Below, piece by piece: positions 54,174 through 64,000 of a stretch of 64,000 nt of DNA. Source of the stretch: Hortaea werneckii (taxonomy: Eukaryota; Ascomycota; Dothideomycetes; Mycosphaerellales; Teratosphaeriaceae); assembly GCA_037044905.1 (NCBI GenBank), contig JBAOKB010000023.1, forward strand, positions 1 to 64,000, given 5' to 3'. The first letter of the stretch is position 1. Each line of letters begins with the position of its first letter. The position numbers and the translations under genes were made by a program. The notes under the pieces are model-generated. The model had not been told where the DNA came from. It did not search any database and worked only from the letters and a program-made list of their open reading frames with translations.

Positions 54174-55937
54174 TCAATCAGACTCACTTTCTTCAGCAGC
54201 GGCCCTCTTTGCCTCCATCTTCTTGAACACCATCTCGCTCTCCTTCGCCAGATTCTCGGTCTCCTCGGCTTCCTCCGCGATGTCCTTGAACCAGTTCACC
54301 ACGTCGTCCATCACGGCAGGCCAGATCATCTCCGTCACTTCAAAGCTAAGCGGACCGGAGCTGAACGTTGGACAGCTAACATGCACGTCAGCAAACGGGT
54401 CTGGCTCTACCTCATCCTCGATTGCAGCAGCGTTGCGTAAAGCGACAGAGGTTGATAGAGTGGAGGTGCTCTTCTCCAGTGTGCTCTCTCCGCGCGCACT
54501 GGCGTTGGTGCGTAAGCTGCCGGTGCTCTGCTGAAGGTTTACATTGCTGTTTGGCAAGCTGTATGAGCTCGACTTCGCCTCCAGGCTTCGGGGATGGCTA
54601 AAATTCCCAACAGTGCCAAAAATCGAAGATCGATTGGATGTTTGTACAGGTGACGGACTCGCTCCAGGTATAGCAATAGGAGATGACGTGCTGGGTTCCG
54701 AGCCTTCGCGGACGTGGCGTGCGCTATCTGTCAGGCTGCGCTGAGCATCAGCCTCAAGGCTCTCCCTGCTATCATACAGCCTGCCGCTGAGCGGTATCGC
54801 AGGCTTCGGAACAGCGACCAGGCTACCCTTCGGCTCTTGGGACATGACATATGCCCTACACCTCCTGCCCGCAAGAAAAGTCGCAAGAGCCACAGACTCC
54901 AGCTGCTTCGGGTCATGAGTCGGCTCAATGAGTGCAATTGCTTCGATCAACTTTCCCATGTCATCTTGTGGATCGGCGTGAAACTTGCGGTCGAGAACTT
55001 TGAGCAAGGCTTCGCCACCGTCGCTTAAGCCGACCACATAGAGGCGTACATCCTCTCGAGTGATGGCCGGAATGACATGCTCAAAGACAGTAGCCACGTG
55101 CCGCTCAGGAGTTTTGTGACAGGGCACGCGGTTGTGATCGTCATCGATTCGATAGTGATCCGACAGTGCAGTCGGCTTGGGGCGGCCCAGCCACTCCGCC
55201 TGGGACATGGCCTTGTTCAGCTGAGGGGAGTAGATGAGCTGGCTTGGGTTGAGGATAATAACACCTGGCGTGTTGCAATCCATAATCGACTCATCCAAGT
55301 CGTTTGAAGCGCCGTCAAGCTTCAGCTTTTCTACCGCGCTACCCAAGTAGCTGACGCCGGCAAGTGAGTTCTCTGTGAAGGCATTGGCGCCCCAAACTTG
55401 CAGCTTCTTCATCAGCCCGATGGCAGAACCACCCTCTATGCCAGCCTCACGCATCAGAAGCCGATAGGCCCAGATGCCAAGGTCTTGCATGTGCTCATTG
55501 ATGATGACCACCACATCTTGCTTCGTTTTCAATTTCTCAAGCTGCGTAGTGAGAATGGTAGTGTGCTGGCCCTCTGGCTTGGCCTCACTGCAGCTCCCGC
55601 CGAAGACGTAAAGTTGCTTTACATCCTGAGAGGCCAGTGAGGAGAGCACGCTCTGGCGGACACATTCATGAAGTCGCTCCTTGCGTACCTCATTGGCACG
55701 CTCATTGTCAGTATGGTAGAAGTCGAAGAAGGTGTTGGGAGCGTCAATCCTGACAAATTGGCCATGCTCGTTGATCTTGAAGCCAAGCGCATGAAGATCC
55801 GCTGGGAAGTCGGGATCCTGCGGCAAGTTGTGTTCAGTTCGGCGGAACATCTTGGTTGCCTTTGAATATAGGTGGTCGATGTGGTTGACGATAGTCCAAG
55901 AGGAGTTCGGTGTTTGAAGGATGTCGGCCATGGTCAC
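54174..55937 (-). CDS. Arb2-domain protein
   Basis: Intronless 587-residue protein with an N-terminal Arb2 domain, the alpha/beta-hydrolase-like fold known from fission-yeast Arb2 (Argonaute chaperone complex) and from the C-terminus of Hda1-type deacetylases. The conserved part starts MFRRTEHNLPQDPDFPADLH (residue 30, an alternative start) and FFDFYHTDNERANEVRKERLHECVR. It continues with VKQLYVFGGS, DVVVIINEHMQDLGIWAYRLL, PGVIILNPSQLIYSPQLNKAM and VRLYVVGLSDGGEALLKVLD, a Gly-x-Ser-x-Gly-like nucleophile elbow (VVGLSDGGEA), with RRCRAYVMS near the end of the fold. Residues ~400-500 are Ser-rich and disordered; the C-terminus holds an amphipathic, Glu-rich helix. Role in this fungus unknown; heterochromatin or RNAi would be an inference only. 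Confidence 0.82.
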   Translation of the reverse strand: MTMADILQTPNSSWTIVNHIDHLYSKATKMFRRTEHNLPQDPDFPADLHALGFKINEHGQFVRIDAPNTFFDFYHTDNERANEVRKERLHECVRQSVLSSLASQDVKQLYVFGGSCSEAKPEGQHTTILTTQLEKLKTKQDVVVIINEHMQDLGIWAYRLLMREAGIEGGSAIGLMKKLQVWGANAFTENSLAGVSYLGSAVEKLKLDGASNDLDESIMDCNTPGVIILNPSQLIYSPQLNKAMSQAEWLGRPKPTALSDHYRIDDDHNRVPCHKTPERHVATVFEHVIPAITREDVRLYVVGLSDGGEALLKVLDRKFHADPQDDMGKLIEAIALIEPTHDPKQLESVALATFLAGRRCRAYVMSQEPKGSLVAVPKPAIPLSGRLYDSRESLEADAQRSLTDSARHVREGSEPSTSSPIAIPGASPSPVQTSNRSSIFGTVGNFSHPRSLEAKSSSYSLPNSNVNLQQSTGSLRTNASARGESTLEKSTSTLSTSVALRNAAAIEDEVEPDPFADVHVSCPTFSSGPLSFEVTEMIWPAVMDDVVNWFKDIAEEAEETENLAKESEMVFKKMEAKRAAAEESESD

Positions 55938-56556
55938 GGGAAGGTGTTGTGTCGGTTTTGAGTTGAGGTTGCCACGTTTGTCGAAAATCCGTGTTTGCCT
56001 GTGCCTTCAAATGCAAAGGAAGGTGCAGTCAGCCAGGCAGCAAGCAGCAGAAGGGGCAGGCACATGCGCCATCTTCACGTGTCGATGGGAATATACGAAT
56101 CTGCAGGTGCTCAAGCAAATATAAAATATGGACACGCGCACAGAGTTGGTCTGCAACTACAGTTTTCTTCAGTCTTTTCAGAAATATAAGAAGTCTGTGT
56201 GTGGAAGAGGCGGTGGGTGAGCGGAGAGGGCTGCAAGTTTGGCACGTTTGAACTACCTTTTCTGATAAATTTACCATGAGAAGCAAACAAAATATCAAAA
56301 GACTCACTCAAGAAGCTTCGCGGCCTTTCAATTTGGCTTGAAGGTTCCTTTGCGCAGGACCACGGCAGCAGCAAACCAGGGCTGTCCCAGAGGCAGGTCG
56401 GTCCTTTGTATCGGAGAATGGGTATTCTTCTAACTTGTTTTGTTGCAGACAACTCTCCAGCCCACAGAAAATCCCGAATAGTGACCCCACACGCCAATAA
56501 AATGCATCATATCCTTTACATGTATCTTACAAGGCTGTCGTAGCGCTTCTAGCAAA
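55938..56556. other. Intergenic
   Basis: Upstream of the Arb2-domain gene and downstream of uS14m. Only short frames without motif support. Confidence 0.4.
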
Positions 56557-56962
56557 CTACCAGCTCGCCTTCTTGACGCCAGGTATTCTCCCCGCAAGCG
56601 CATTCATTCGGAACTGAAATCTTGCCATTCTGAAATCTCTGAAGACACCTCGCCCTTTTCCTCCCATTATGCATCGGTTGCGGATCTGCGTCGGCCGCGT
56701 GTAACAGTGCATCTGGGTAAGTTGAAGCTGGGCTTGTGCCCGGGTTCGTTGAGGTAGCGAAGTGTTGCGAATCATGTATCGGAGGGCTTGTCTGTGGACG
56801 AAAAAGACTCAGTCATCTAGGCCGGCACATAAGGGCAGGAAATGGATGGTTCTACCTTTCGGGCTCATGCTCCTCGAAGACCTTGCGCTTGGTGTGGTCG
56901 CGAATGATTTTGATGTTGGTGAAGCAGCCCAAGTCCAGGCGCTTTGCACGGAATTGAGCCAT
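56557..56962 (-). CDS. MRP2: Mitochondrial ribosomal protein uS14m (MRP2)
   Basis: Small-subunit protein of the mitoribosome. Two exons, 56962-56856 and 56791-56557, with a 64-nt intron (gtagaa...tccacag), 113 residues as in yeast. Exon 1 reads MAQFRAKRLDLGCFTNIKII, then RDHTKRKVFEEHEPER; exon 2 continues QALRYMIRNTSLPQRTRAQA, then the uS14 signature RNRCIMGGKGRGVFRDFRMA, and ends IPGVKKASW. The end motif and the basic composition are diagnostic. As in other mitochondrial members there is no zinc-binding CXXC set and no cleaved presequence is obvious. Confidence 0.95.
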
Positions 56963-57615
56963 TGCGCTTTCAAGGCGTGGGGAAAGGTTGCTAGAAGTTG
57001 ATGGTATGCAGATATCTGCTCCCGTCTGCTCTGACGAGCAGGACGCCTTCGAGGTCAGGGCATGGCGGCATTTCTCCGGCTGATCGGATGTGGCGCGCCT
57101 GCAGTCTCACAGCCGTGAACGCAACGCGACGCGACAGAACGCCCATTGCCAATACTCTGCCCTTGGAACATTTTCGCATTGCCATCTGATCTTTCAGCCA
57201 CATTTGGCATATTTGACGGGTCTTGATTGATAAAATTTTGGGCTGTCAGCACTCGCGAACGCCACAGTCACGTTCAGTACCACATTGTTACCAGCTTGAG
57301 CTGATCTCACCCGGACGGGGTACTTCACGGTCTACATGTGATCGGCGATGGCGCCTGTGAGTCTCACCATCTCCTTCCTACGCAGAAATCGGCCGACGTC
57401 TGTTGGGTATGCTGTGGTCGGTTGGAAACGCGAAGTACCGATTTGCTCGTAGTGCCGTTGTCGGCAAGGATGCCTGCATGTCGCGTATACCATCGCCGCG
57501 GGTCACTCTAGAATGTCAGCCACCTTCTGGGGCTTGAGCATAATCTACCTGACCCATTTCCTTTTAGATCTATCGCCCGTCACTGTTTTGGAATTTAGTC
57601 TATGTTGATGCTGAC
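56963..57615. promoter_or_regulatory. Divergent upstream region of uS14m and the 57.6-kb gene
   Basis: About 650 bp between outward-facing starts. No gene supported. Confidence 0.4.
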
Positions 57616-59169
57616 ATGACATCGCTCGACCAGTACCGTCCACCAGGCCGCAGCAACCGATCAGGTCGCAATGCAGATAATGATGTATTCGAGGGTTTGC
57701 CCGTGAAGCAATGGGGTCTTCAGCCTGCGAGGATATCACTCGCTCCGCCTGTATCAGAATCCGCGGACGGCAAGGAAGACAAATGGGGAGAGCCCCCGAT
57801 GCCACGTGATTCGAGTTTATTGCAACCGTGGACCCAGCAACTGCTACGTCTGGCAAGGAGTGGCAAAGTGGGGACTAGTAAACGCAAAGTCTCTTCAGAT
57901 GCTTTTGAGATAGACGAAGAGCGCGCGGAGGCGGAGGAGGCGGCGGCAGAAGAAGCGAAGCCTGCGCTTGAGGACCGCGGGTATGTGGCAAAGAAATGGA
58001 AGCCTGTTCCAGAAAGCATGCTCGAGCCGGAAAGCAAGCACTTTGAATTTCTGGCGAAAAGAAGAAAAGGCTTACCTTCGATGTACGGGCCCGAAATGAG
58101 CGCAGCCCCTGTTGTACCAATGAGGAAGACGAAAGTACGCCGTACTACGATCTCAGTGGAAGGGGGAGAGCAGGTGACTGTGGTTTACGAAGTCATGGTA
58201 CCCGAAGGTCAGGCGGTCGAGGGCGAGGTTACAGATCCGACGGAGCTTGTTGAGCTTCAAGCTATCTCAGCTGTACCTGGCGCAGTTGTTGAAGGTCTAG
58301 GCATCGCCAACGACGAGGGTGTCATTGTCGCCGAGCACCTCAAGCCCTCCGTGCAAGCGCCTCGACGGAACAGGCCGCCACCCAAGAAGAAAGGAGGACC
58401 CGGACGAGGGAAGAAACGAGTGACTTTCACCAATCCAGACGGTTCCACATACACAGCTATTGTACCGAACGCGACAAAGATTGTGCCTCAACCAGGACAG
58501 ACTGTGAAACACGTCGCCAAAGGTGAGGAAGCTTTGGCAGATGTTGCAAAGGCGCAGGCAGAAGCTGGTGGCGATGGGCAACCTGAGCAAATTGAAGGGC
58601 AGCAGCAAGTTGGTGAAGGAGAGGGCGAAGGCGAAGAAGAAGGTAGCGACGAGGGTGAAGAGGGCGAGGACGATGATGATGACAGAGAGGATGGGGAATT
58701 GAGCGATGAAGATGCGCCTACAGCGGGTGCGACTCCCGCACGACCTGCTTCTGCAGCACCCAGCACTGCGAAGGAGGCCGTGCAAGAGAAGCACGAAGAA
58801 GAGGACTCCACAGCGGCCAAGGCGAAAGAGACCACGGAACCTATCGAAGCTGCGGTTGCTCCTGGGAAAGAAGCACCTCCGCCACCACCGCCGAGAGACG
58901 CGAGCAGCTCGCCAGAGCTACCGTTGGCGCAGACTTCGCATAGCCGGCAGAATTCGCTGCCCGAAAAGCCCTCGGCTCCAGCTGAGCCGGAAGCCGCAGC
59001 GGCCGCAGCGGATGGTGCCCAAAATGATACAGAGATGGGTGAGGCAGGACCAGACGACAAAGCTGAGACTGAGGAAGTCAAGGATCCGGAGACTCACCAG
59101 GAGACGAATGGTGGGGCTGAGGGTGAGGAAGATCTACTTGGGGACTTGGAGAAGCATCTTGAAGGCTAG
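57616..59169 (+). CDS. Uncharacterised nuclear-looking protein with AT-hook-like patch and acidic C-terminus
   Basis: Intronless, 517 residues; I cannot name a family. The first 170 residues hold what looks like a conserved part: DNDVFEGLPVKQWGLQPARI, PWTQQLLRLARSGKVGTSKR, a Glu/Ala helix (DEERAEAEEAAAEEAK), DRGYVAKKWKPVPE and FEFLAKRRKGLPSMYGPEM. A basic region follows, with RKTKVRRTTISVEGGEQVTV and, near residue 250-268, RRNRPPPKKKGGPGRGKKRV, an AT-hook-like (PGRGKK) patch. From about 330 to the end it is Glu/Asp/Pro/Ala-rich with long acidic runs. This layout suggests a chromatin or transcription-complex subunit, but that is inference. Codon use and length look ordinary for a real gene. 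Confidence 0.75.
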   Translation: MTSLDQYRPPGRSNRSGRNADNDVFEGLPVKQWGLQPARISLAPPVSESADGKEDKWGEPPMPRDSSLLQPWTQQLLRLARSGKVGTSKRKVSSDAFEIDEERAEAEEAAAEEAKPALEDRGYVAKKWKPVPESMLEPESKHFEFLAKRRKGLPSMYGPEMSAAPVVPMRKTKVRRTTISVEGGEQVTVVYEVMVPEGQAVEGEVTDPTELVELQAISAVPGAVVEGLGIANDEGVIVAEHLKPSVQAPRRNRPPPKKKGGPGRGKKRVTFTNPDGSTYTAIVPNATKIVPQPGQTVKHVAKGEEALADVAKAQAEAGGDGQPEQIEGQQQVGEGEGEGEEEGSDEGEEGEDDDDDREDGELSDEDAPTAGATPARPASAAPSTAKEAVQEKHEEEDSTAAKAKETTEPIEAAVAPGKEAPPPPPPRDASSSPELPLAQTSHSRQNSLPEKPSAPAEPEAAAAAADGAQNDTEMGEAGPDDKAETEEVKDPETHQETNGGAEGEEDLLGDLEKHLEG

Positions 59170-59773
59170 GCACATTTCAAGACCTTTGAGGACAGTATGA
59201 GCACACATCCTAGCAAATTTCTGGAAAACAATCCGCCATCCTGCATATCCGAAAGCGAGGATCGGGAAACGGCGTGCGTGAGCAGCTTGAATCAATTGCA
59301 AATGGTCAAGCATAGAAGACCATCGGGCAGCCTATGACCAAACAGCCTATGTACCGGCAAGCATCGTCAGCTTACAAGCTGCGGAGCTATCGAAAGGCAA
59401 GCTTGGCACATGTCTTGGGTACGGTGGGCTGACACGAGGAGTAGGCAGAAAAAGCTGTGCGGGCATTTGGCGCTGATGGTTAGGTCTATTTTGTATTGAT
59501 AAGATATCCAAAGCCCTTTGAATAATAATGTACAAATTGCACAAAAAGAAATGAACGCCGTCGTGCTATGCGTTCCAATTATCGCATCTCAAGATCAGAC
59601 AAGAAGACATACGAGAACGTTGTGGTTGGATATTCACACATGAGACATTAGCCGTTAACACCATCCGCCTGCTCCGGCCATGCATACCCATCGAATCATT
59701 TGCCCGCCCTAGATTTGTAGAAGCATAGAAGAAAAAAGGTGTTGTAGTCTGTCCTTTATGAGACGAAAAGCAT
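59170..59773. other. Convergent intergenic
   Basis: Between two stops; no gene supported. Confidence 0.4.
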
Positions 59774-61790
59774 TTAACCTCCTGCGGCGAACTTGCTCTT
59801 CTTCCGTAAGCTTTCGCCATACCACCAGAGAATCAGTGGGGCTGGAAAGCCAACGGCGATACCGAGGAAGCCAAGCACGGAATTGCCCCAGCCTGAGAGA
59901 ATTGTCAGCATCTGGTGTAGAAACAAGAGCGAATGAAGTGGGGTGCTTACCATATCCAAGCGCTCTGTACATATAGGGAGCAAATAGTGGGAAAGCGAAA
60001 CCGCCCAATGAACGTAATACAGTCGTAGCTGCAATGGCAGAGGCAGCAAATCGTGTGTAAGAGTCCACGATATACGTCTGACAGTTCTGGAAGACTAGCT
60101 GGTTGCCAGCAGCAAAGATGGCGGTGCCAATGTTTGGTACGATCCAGTGGGTGTGGTATTGAGCGCTCCAGCCGTAGAGGAAGAGGCCTATGGGGACCAT
60201 AATGGCGCCTGGAAACATAAGCGGGACACGGAACTCACTGCGTCCCACGCCGCCGTTCTTGGCCTTGAGCTTTTTGTAGATCCTGTCTGCTGTCTTTGCA
60301 GCGATTTGCGTGCCAATGTAGAAGCCCAGACCGAGTGAGATGTAGTTCAGACCGGCAATGCCAGAGGGCTCGCCGTATCCTGGCGCCGGGCATCGACTGC
60401 CCGCCTCGAGAGGATTGGGGCACTCCCATAGTTGTGGGAAGGAGGCCAGGACCAGATACAGGACGCCGTAGACGTATCCAATGTACAGAGCTAGAACCTG
60501 CACGATGGGTTGTGTGGAGATGAGCACGAAAGGCCGCTCAAGCGCTGTCCTCAGATGGGTGGAGAACTTGCGAGAAGGGTTTTCGAATTCGGTGTGTAGT
60601 TCGGTGTTGCCAGTGATCTTGATGAGCTGCTTCTTCTTGCGCTTGAGGATCTCCGCGGCATATGTCTCATGTAGGAAAAAGAAGCCTGCGCATTGGATGG
60701 CGATGGCCGCAATACAGGTCGAGTAAAAGACCCATCTCCAGTCGCTGTACTGCGCGATAAAGCCACCTGCAATGGGACCGATGGCTGGACCGAGCAGGGG
60801 CATGAGTGAGTACAGCGCCATGGCCTTTCCACGCTCCTGCGGAAGCCAGAGATCTCCTAGTACACCTCCGCCGATACCCATAGGCGCACTACCTCCGAGA
60901 CCGGACAAGAAACGGAAAGCAATCATTTCGCCGATGTTTTGCGAAAAGCCACATCCCAGGTTGAAGCAGAAGTAGAAGAAGTTGCTGCCCTGAAGAATCC
61001 ATCGTCGTCCGAACAGTTCTGAGAGCGGTCCAAGGAACAGTGGCCCAACTGCAAAAGCGAGAATGAAGGTTGATAGGGCCAGTTGGACTTCCAGATCGCT
61101 TTTGACATTGAGTTCTTCTGACAGCTGCTGGAGTGCCGGTGCAATCATGGAACTTGAAACAGGCGAAATAAAAGTAAAGAGTGATACTGTAAGGGTTGCC
61201 ATCCATTTCTTCTTCTTCGGCCAGTTCTTCGGGTTGTCTGGATCGTCCGGACCATCCCAGGTCACCAAATTAAAATCCTTCTCTCCCTTCTTCGAACGTG
61301 TAGACGGCCCTCGCTTCATGGAGCCATCGCGAATGATTTGTATCTGGCCAAAGTCCTGGCCGTCGCCATTTTGAGGCAGTGGCCACTGTCCACCACCGTT
61401 TTCTTCCAACCATTCCTCTTCTTCCTCTGCCCATGCTTCCTCTTCGGCTTGATAGTCGTGCACAGCTCCAGCGTAGTAATCAAGATCGGAAACAATCAAA
61501 TGCAAATCGACAATACTCTCTCTGGGTATACTTCTGACGGAACGCATCGAATTTTGGTTTTTTTTGAACGCCTGTCCCTCGTGGAACCATTGCGGCGCAG
61601 GTTGGTTTCGCGTGCGAATCGGTTCAAAGCCATCGTCTATCCATGGAAATTCTGCGACTGATTCGGATCGTAATCGTGCTGCTTCTACTTCCTCTATGGG
61701 CAGATGGGGGACGCTATCGTCGGTAAGAGCGCTAAAAGAAGTGTTCCATGACTTCACCGTTCCCACGGTACTCCTAGGAGTATAAGCCAT
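59774..61790 (-). CDS. MFS multidrug-type transporter with acidic N-terminal extension
   Basis: Twelve-helix DHA1-type drug:proton antiporter (FLR1/CaMDR1-like). Two exons, 61790-59951 and 59892-59774, 58-nt intron, 652 residues. The Met at 61790 (MAYTPRSTVG) is chosen; an upstream in-frame Met at 62024 adds 78 unlikely residues. The first ~185 residues are cytosolic, with SFSALTDDSV, HDYQAEEEAWAEEEEEWLEE and WDGPDDPDNPKNWPKKKKW, the last being the well-known motif before helix 1 of this group. Then SGLGGSAPMGIGGGVLGDL, LFGRRWILQG, PLLGPAIGPIAGGFI (motif C of antiporters), the central loop RTALERPFVLISTQPIV, and the splice ALGYGWGNSVLGFLGIAVG into the last helix with a basic end. Substrate unknown. 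Confidence 0.9.
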
Positions 61791-63308
61791 GGCGATAGGG
61801 TGGCAAAACGGCGTAACAAAGCCAGACGGGAGACAGAGACACAGAAACAACCAGCGCGCGCGAGAAGTAGTATGTAGTAGTGCCGCAGCGTCGAGGTATC
61901 TTCCTACGGTATATGACGGGACTCGGAATCGTGGTTGCCGGCAGGCAGGGCTAATCTCAGCCTGCCCGACCTTGCGCACGCGATCGCTGGGCGTGCCGCA
62001 GATAGGAGTGGTGAGCTTACCCAAACCGTCTCAATCTCCCGAAAAACACGAAGCTTGGTTGAAGCACTGGCCATTTGCGCGCAGGGCTAAGCACGCTTCT
62101 GGTTACACCACTGCTATTCATGGCAATAAGCTACAGCATGGACGCCCTTGACGTCGTCTGACTGGCTCGTCACTGTCGTCTGTCCCAAAAAACCGTATCA
62201 GCAACGGGGTTCACCTGGGGGGCCGATCTGCTCATCCAACCTGGGCGGACAATAAACATCCCAAGCCACACACCCCAGGGCTGACTGAGATGGCGATGCA
62301 AAAGGATTTCTGACGGCTGCGGATAAGCATGGTTTATTGGGTTTGCACACGAGGGCGTGCTTCGTTTCTGGATGCGAACCTTGCGTCTGAATAATGAAGT
62401 CTCGCATGGCCAAGAGAGTACGAATTACCCTGACTTGAAGCAAAAGCGGGGGGCGGTGATGCGTTTGATCGCCAGCCCATAGCAACGGTGAGGCAGGGGG
62501 TAAGGGATGCATAGACAGCATGGCCACCGTTGCAGCGTTATTACTGGCATAGCACTGGTCTTGCTCGATTTTCTATGCAGGATATTCCTCACAAGATGCT
62601 TCATGTATGGAGAATTTAAAATGGGTTGCTCTCCTATACATGGACTGCAGCAAATTCATCAATTTCTTTGCCTGATTATTGCCCATCTGATTCGCCATTG
62701 ATGACGAGTTTTGGTCTTTGGAATTGTTATTTTTGAATGTATCCTCTCAGAGGGTCTAAATGAATAGTAAAAATCTCCGACAACCAATTTGAAATTCGTG
62801 TCTTCCCATCCCCTTCACTTGTCATGGCAGCTTTGAGCTCGCACGACTTTATGATATTCCGAGCGCATATCTGCTTGGTAGTACTAGGTATTTAACGTGA
62901 ACAGGCCACGGATTGCTGTGATATTTTTGTATGTGCTTCAATCTTGTCCGATTTTTGACAAATAGCTTTGTTCGTTCGATTTCACTGAAGGCGAGAGGTC
63001 TGCTGCTGTAACTTGAACATTCTTCAACAGTTGCGGGTCAGAAGGCTTGCAACTCGTCATATTCGATTGAAATTGTGGTATCTTGTCTTCGATTCGCTTA
63101 TTGCGCCAGTGCTGCCCAGTTATGAGGCAGGGCCAGAAGTCAGTCATTGTTCAAATTCCAGCAAAGAAACCCCAATCTCTCACCACCCACCTTCTCCACC
63201 CCATTCCTCCCTCACGCCTGGCAACAAAAATCTAAAAATTTGCAAGCACGTTCGTATGGACGTGTCCTTGCCCGGTGCAAAAAAAGGACTCGATGAGAGC
63301 AAAAGATT
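61791..63308. other. Intergenic, 1.5 kb
   Basis: Upstream of the MFS gene and on to the tRNA-like element. Several short frames (62198-62527 minus, 62507-62701 plus) without motif or splice support. Confidence 0.4.
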
Positions 63309-63396
63309 GGGTCGAACCGGGGATCGAACTCGGGACCTCTCGCAATTCAACTTAGGTATACCCTAAGCGAGAATCATACCACTGCACTTTTATTAG
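63309..63396 (-). pseudogene. Degenerate tRNA-Pro(AGG) copy with intron
   Basis: The minus strand reads like a fungal tRNA-Pro: D arm gcagtggtatgattc, anticodon arm ctcgc-ttAGGg, a 16-nt intron (tatacctaagttgaat) after position 37, then t-gcgag, the variable and T arm aggtcccgagttcgatccccgg, and ttcgacc as the 3' acceptor strand. The intron contains cctaa, which can pair with the ttagg of the anticodon, as in genuine pre-tRNA introns. The 5' acceptor strand should be ggtcgaa but is ctaataa, pairing at only two positions, and the T stem has one mismatch. It is therefore probably a dead or 5'-truncated copy. Edges are approximate. Confidence 0.6.
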
Positions 63397-64000
63397 TGAT
63401 TGATCCAAGGTAAACAGGTGTATGAGTCAGCCGTACCTAGACCATTCGACCCGTGATGTGAGCTTCTGTTGTCAGAAGCTGACCGGGTTTCCAATCATCC
63501 TGAACGGTGATTGGTGAGTGGCCGGCAAGAAAAATTTGTATATAGCAAGCAACAATTAATCCAAGCCGAATGAAGCCTCGCGGCAACGTCTAGGACGTAC
63601 TGTTGTAGCTAGTCTTGCCATTGGAGGTGATTTCCAGGTGATATCGGCGAGTATTGGTCGAAGGGTGGCGAGTCCAGTTCTCGAATTTCCCATGTGAGCC
63701 GCCATCCATTCTTTGATGCCTAGGAGCTCTATTAAATTAGGGCAATGCTCCCAACAGCAGCGGTTAGGTCTTCAAGGTTGTCCATTGCTGCTAATGGTGT
63801 TGACTCGACCGATATTGAGGGATAGGTGTGTCTTTTCCCGGTCGTGAACTGTTTTGCCGCTTTGACATCGACTCCCTTGCGAATGCAGCGTTGTTAAGCG
63901 TCGTCCATCGAACCATGGCATGCAGTGCCCTTGTTATGGAGGGAGGATATGGAGCCATGCCTTACTGATGCTTCAATGGCCAGGAGAGGACGAAGGTGAT
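63397..64000. other. Right edge, nothing recognised
   Basis: No gene seen in the last 600 bases; may be upstream or downstream of a gene beyond the window. Confidence 0.4.

Noticed and set aside
1..64000. Transposons, CRISPR arrays, viral insertions and RIP-mutated repeats
   Set aside because: No transposase, integrase or reverse transcriptase motif, no terminal repeat pair, no spacer-repeat array and no strongly AT-skewed decayed block was seen by eye; a repeat search could still find short remnants.

Overview
This window is nuclear DNA from a filamentous ascomycete (Pezizomycotina). The evidence is the many short GT-AG introns of about 47-117 nt, the gene spacing of 1.5-2 kb, and families confined to or typical of these fungi: a Pth11-type seven-helix receptor, AIM11, a GT69 capsule-type mannosyltransferase, a septin with a long disordered N-terminus, and an ATP sulfurylase fused to an APS-kinase-like domain. 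A dothideomycete is my guess, but the sequence alone does not settle the class. There are no operons. Gene models were built by hand from splice signals, reading-frame continuity and family motifs, and the exon boundaries are given in each entry.

Left part (1-15 kb): the 3' part of an MFS transporter, AIM11, a molybdopterin synthase large subunit divergent from lipoyl synthase, a five-exon myo-inositol-type transporter, a gene-poor 1.6 kb stretch, a GT69 glycosyltransferase, a mitochondrial mL45/Mba1-type protein, translation initiation factor eIF1 and the ER protein Asterix. The last two each contain an exon of 17 nt or less.

Middle (15-34 kb): MED12 of the Mediator kinase module, a secreted GMC oxidoreductase divergent from a Pth11-like receptor (the most accessory-looking pair), an RRM/RGG protein resembling metazoan CPSF6, a large septin, and a ketopantoate reductase divergent from COQ4.

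Right-middle (34-48 kb): a locus with a 105-bp tandem repeat open on both strands, an unrecognised 69-residue protein in three exons, a GFA/CENP-V-like zinc protein, a secreted lipocalin, GPI2, PDCD5, and the sulfate-assimilation pair PAPS reductase (MET16) and ATP sulfurylase (MET3).

Right end (48-64 kb): a SET-domain methyltransferase divergent from exosome cofactor LRP1, a Rac GTPase in five exons, MIX17, an Arb2-domain protein, mitochondrial ribosomal uS14m, an unrecognised basic/acidic protein, an MFS drug-type transporter, and a degenerate tRNA-Pro copy that keeps its intron but has lost the 5' acceptor strand.

Most genes are housekeeping. Several serve mitochondria or cofactors (AIM11, LIP5, mL45, COQ4, MIX17, uS14m, ketopantoate reductase, MoaE), but they do not form one pathway. 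I did not find a clearly new multi-gene system. The best candidates for undescribed biology are the repeat locus at 34.8-35.6 kb, the 69-aa protein, the fungal lipocalin and the basic/acidic protein at 57.6 kb. I saw no transposon open reading frame, CRISPR array or rRNA.
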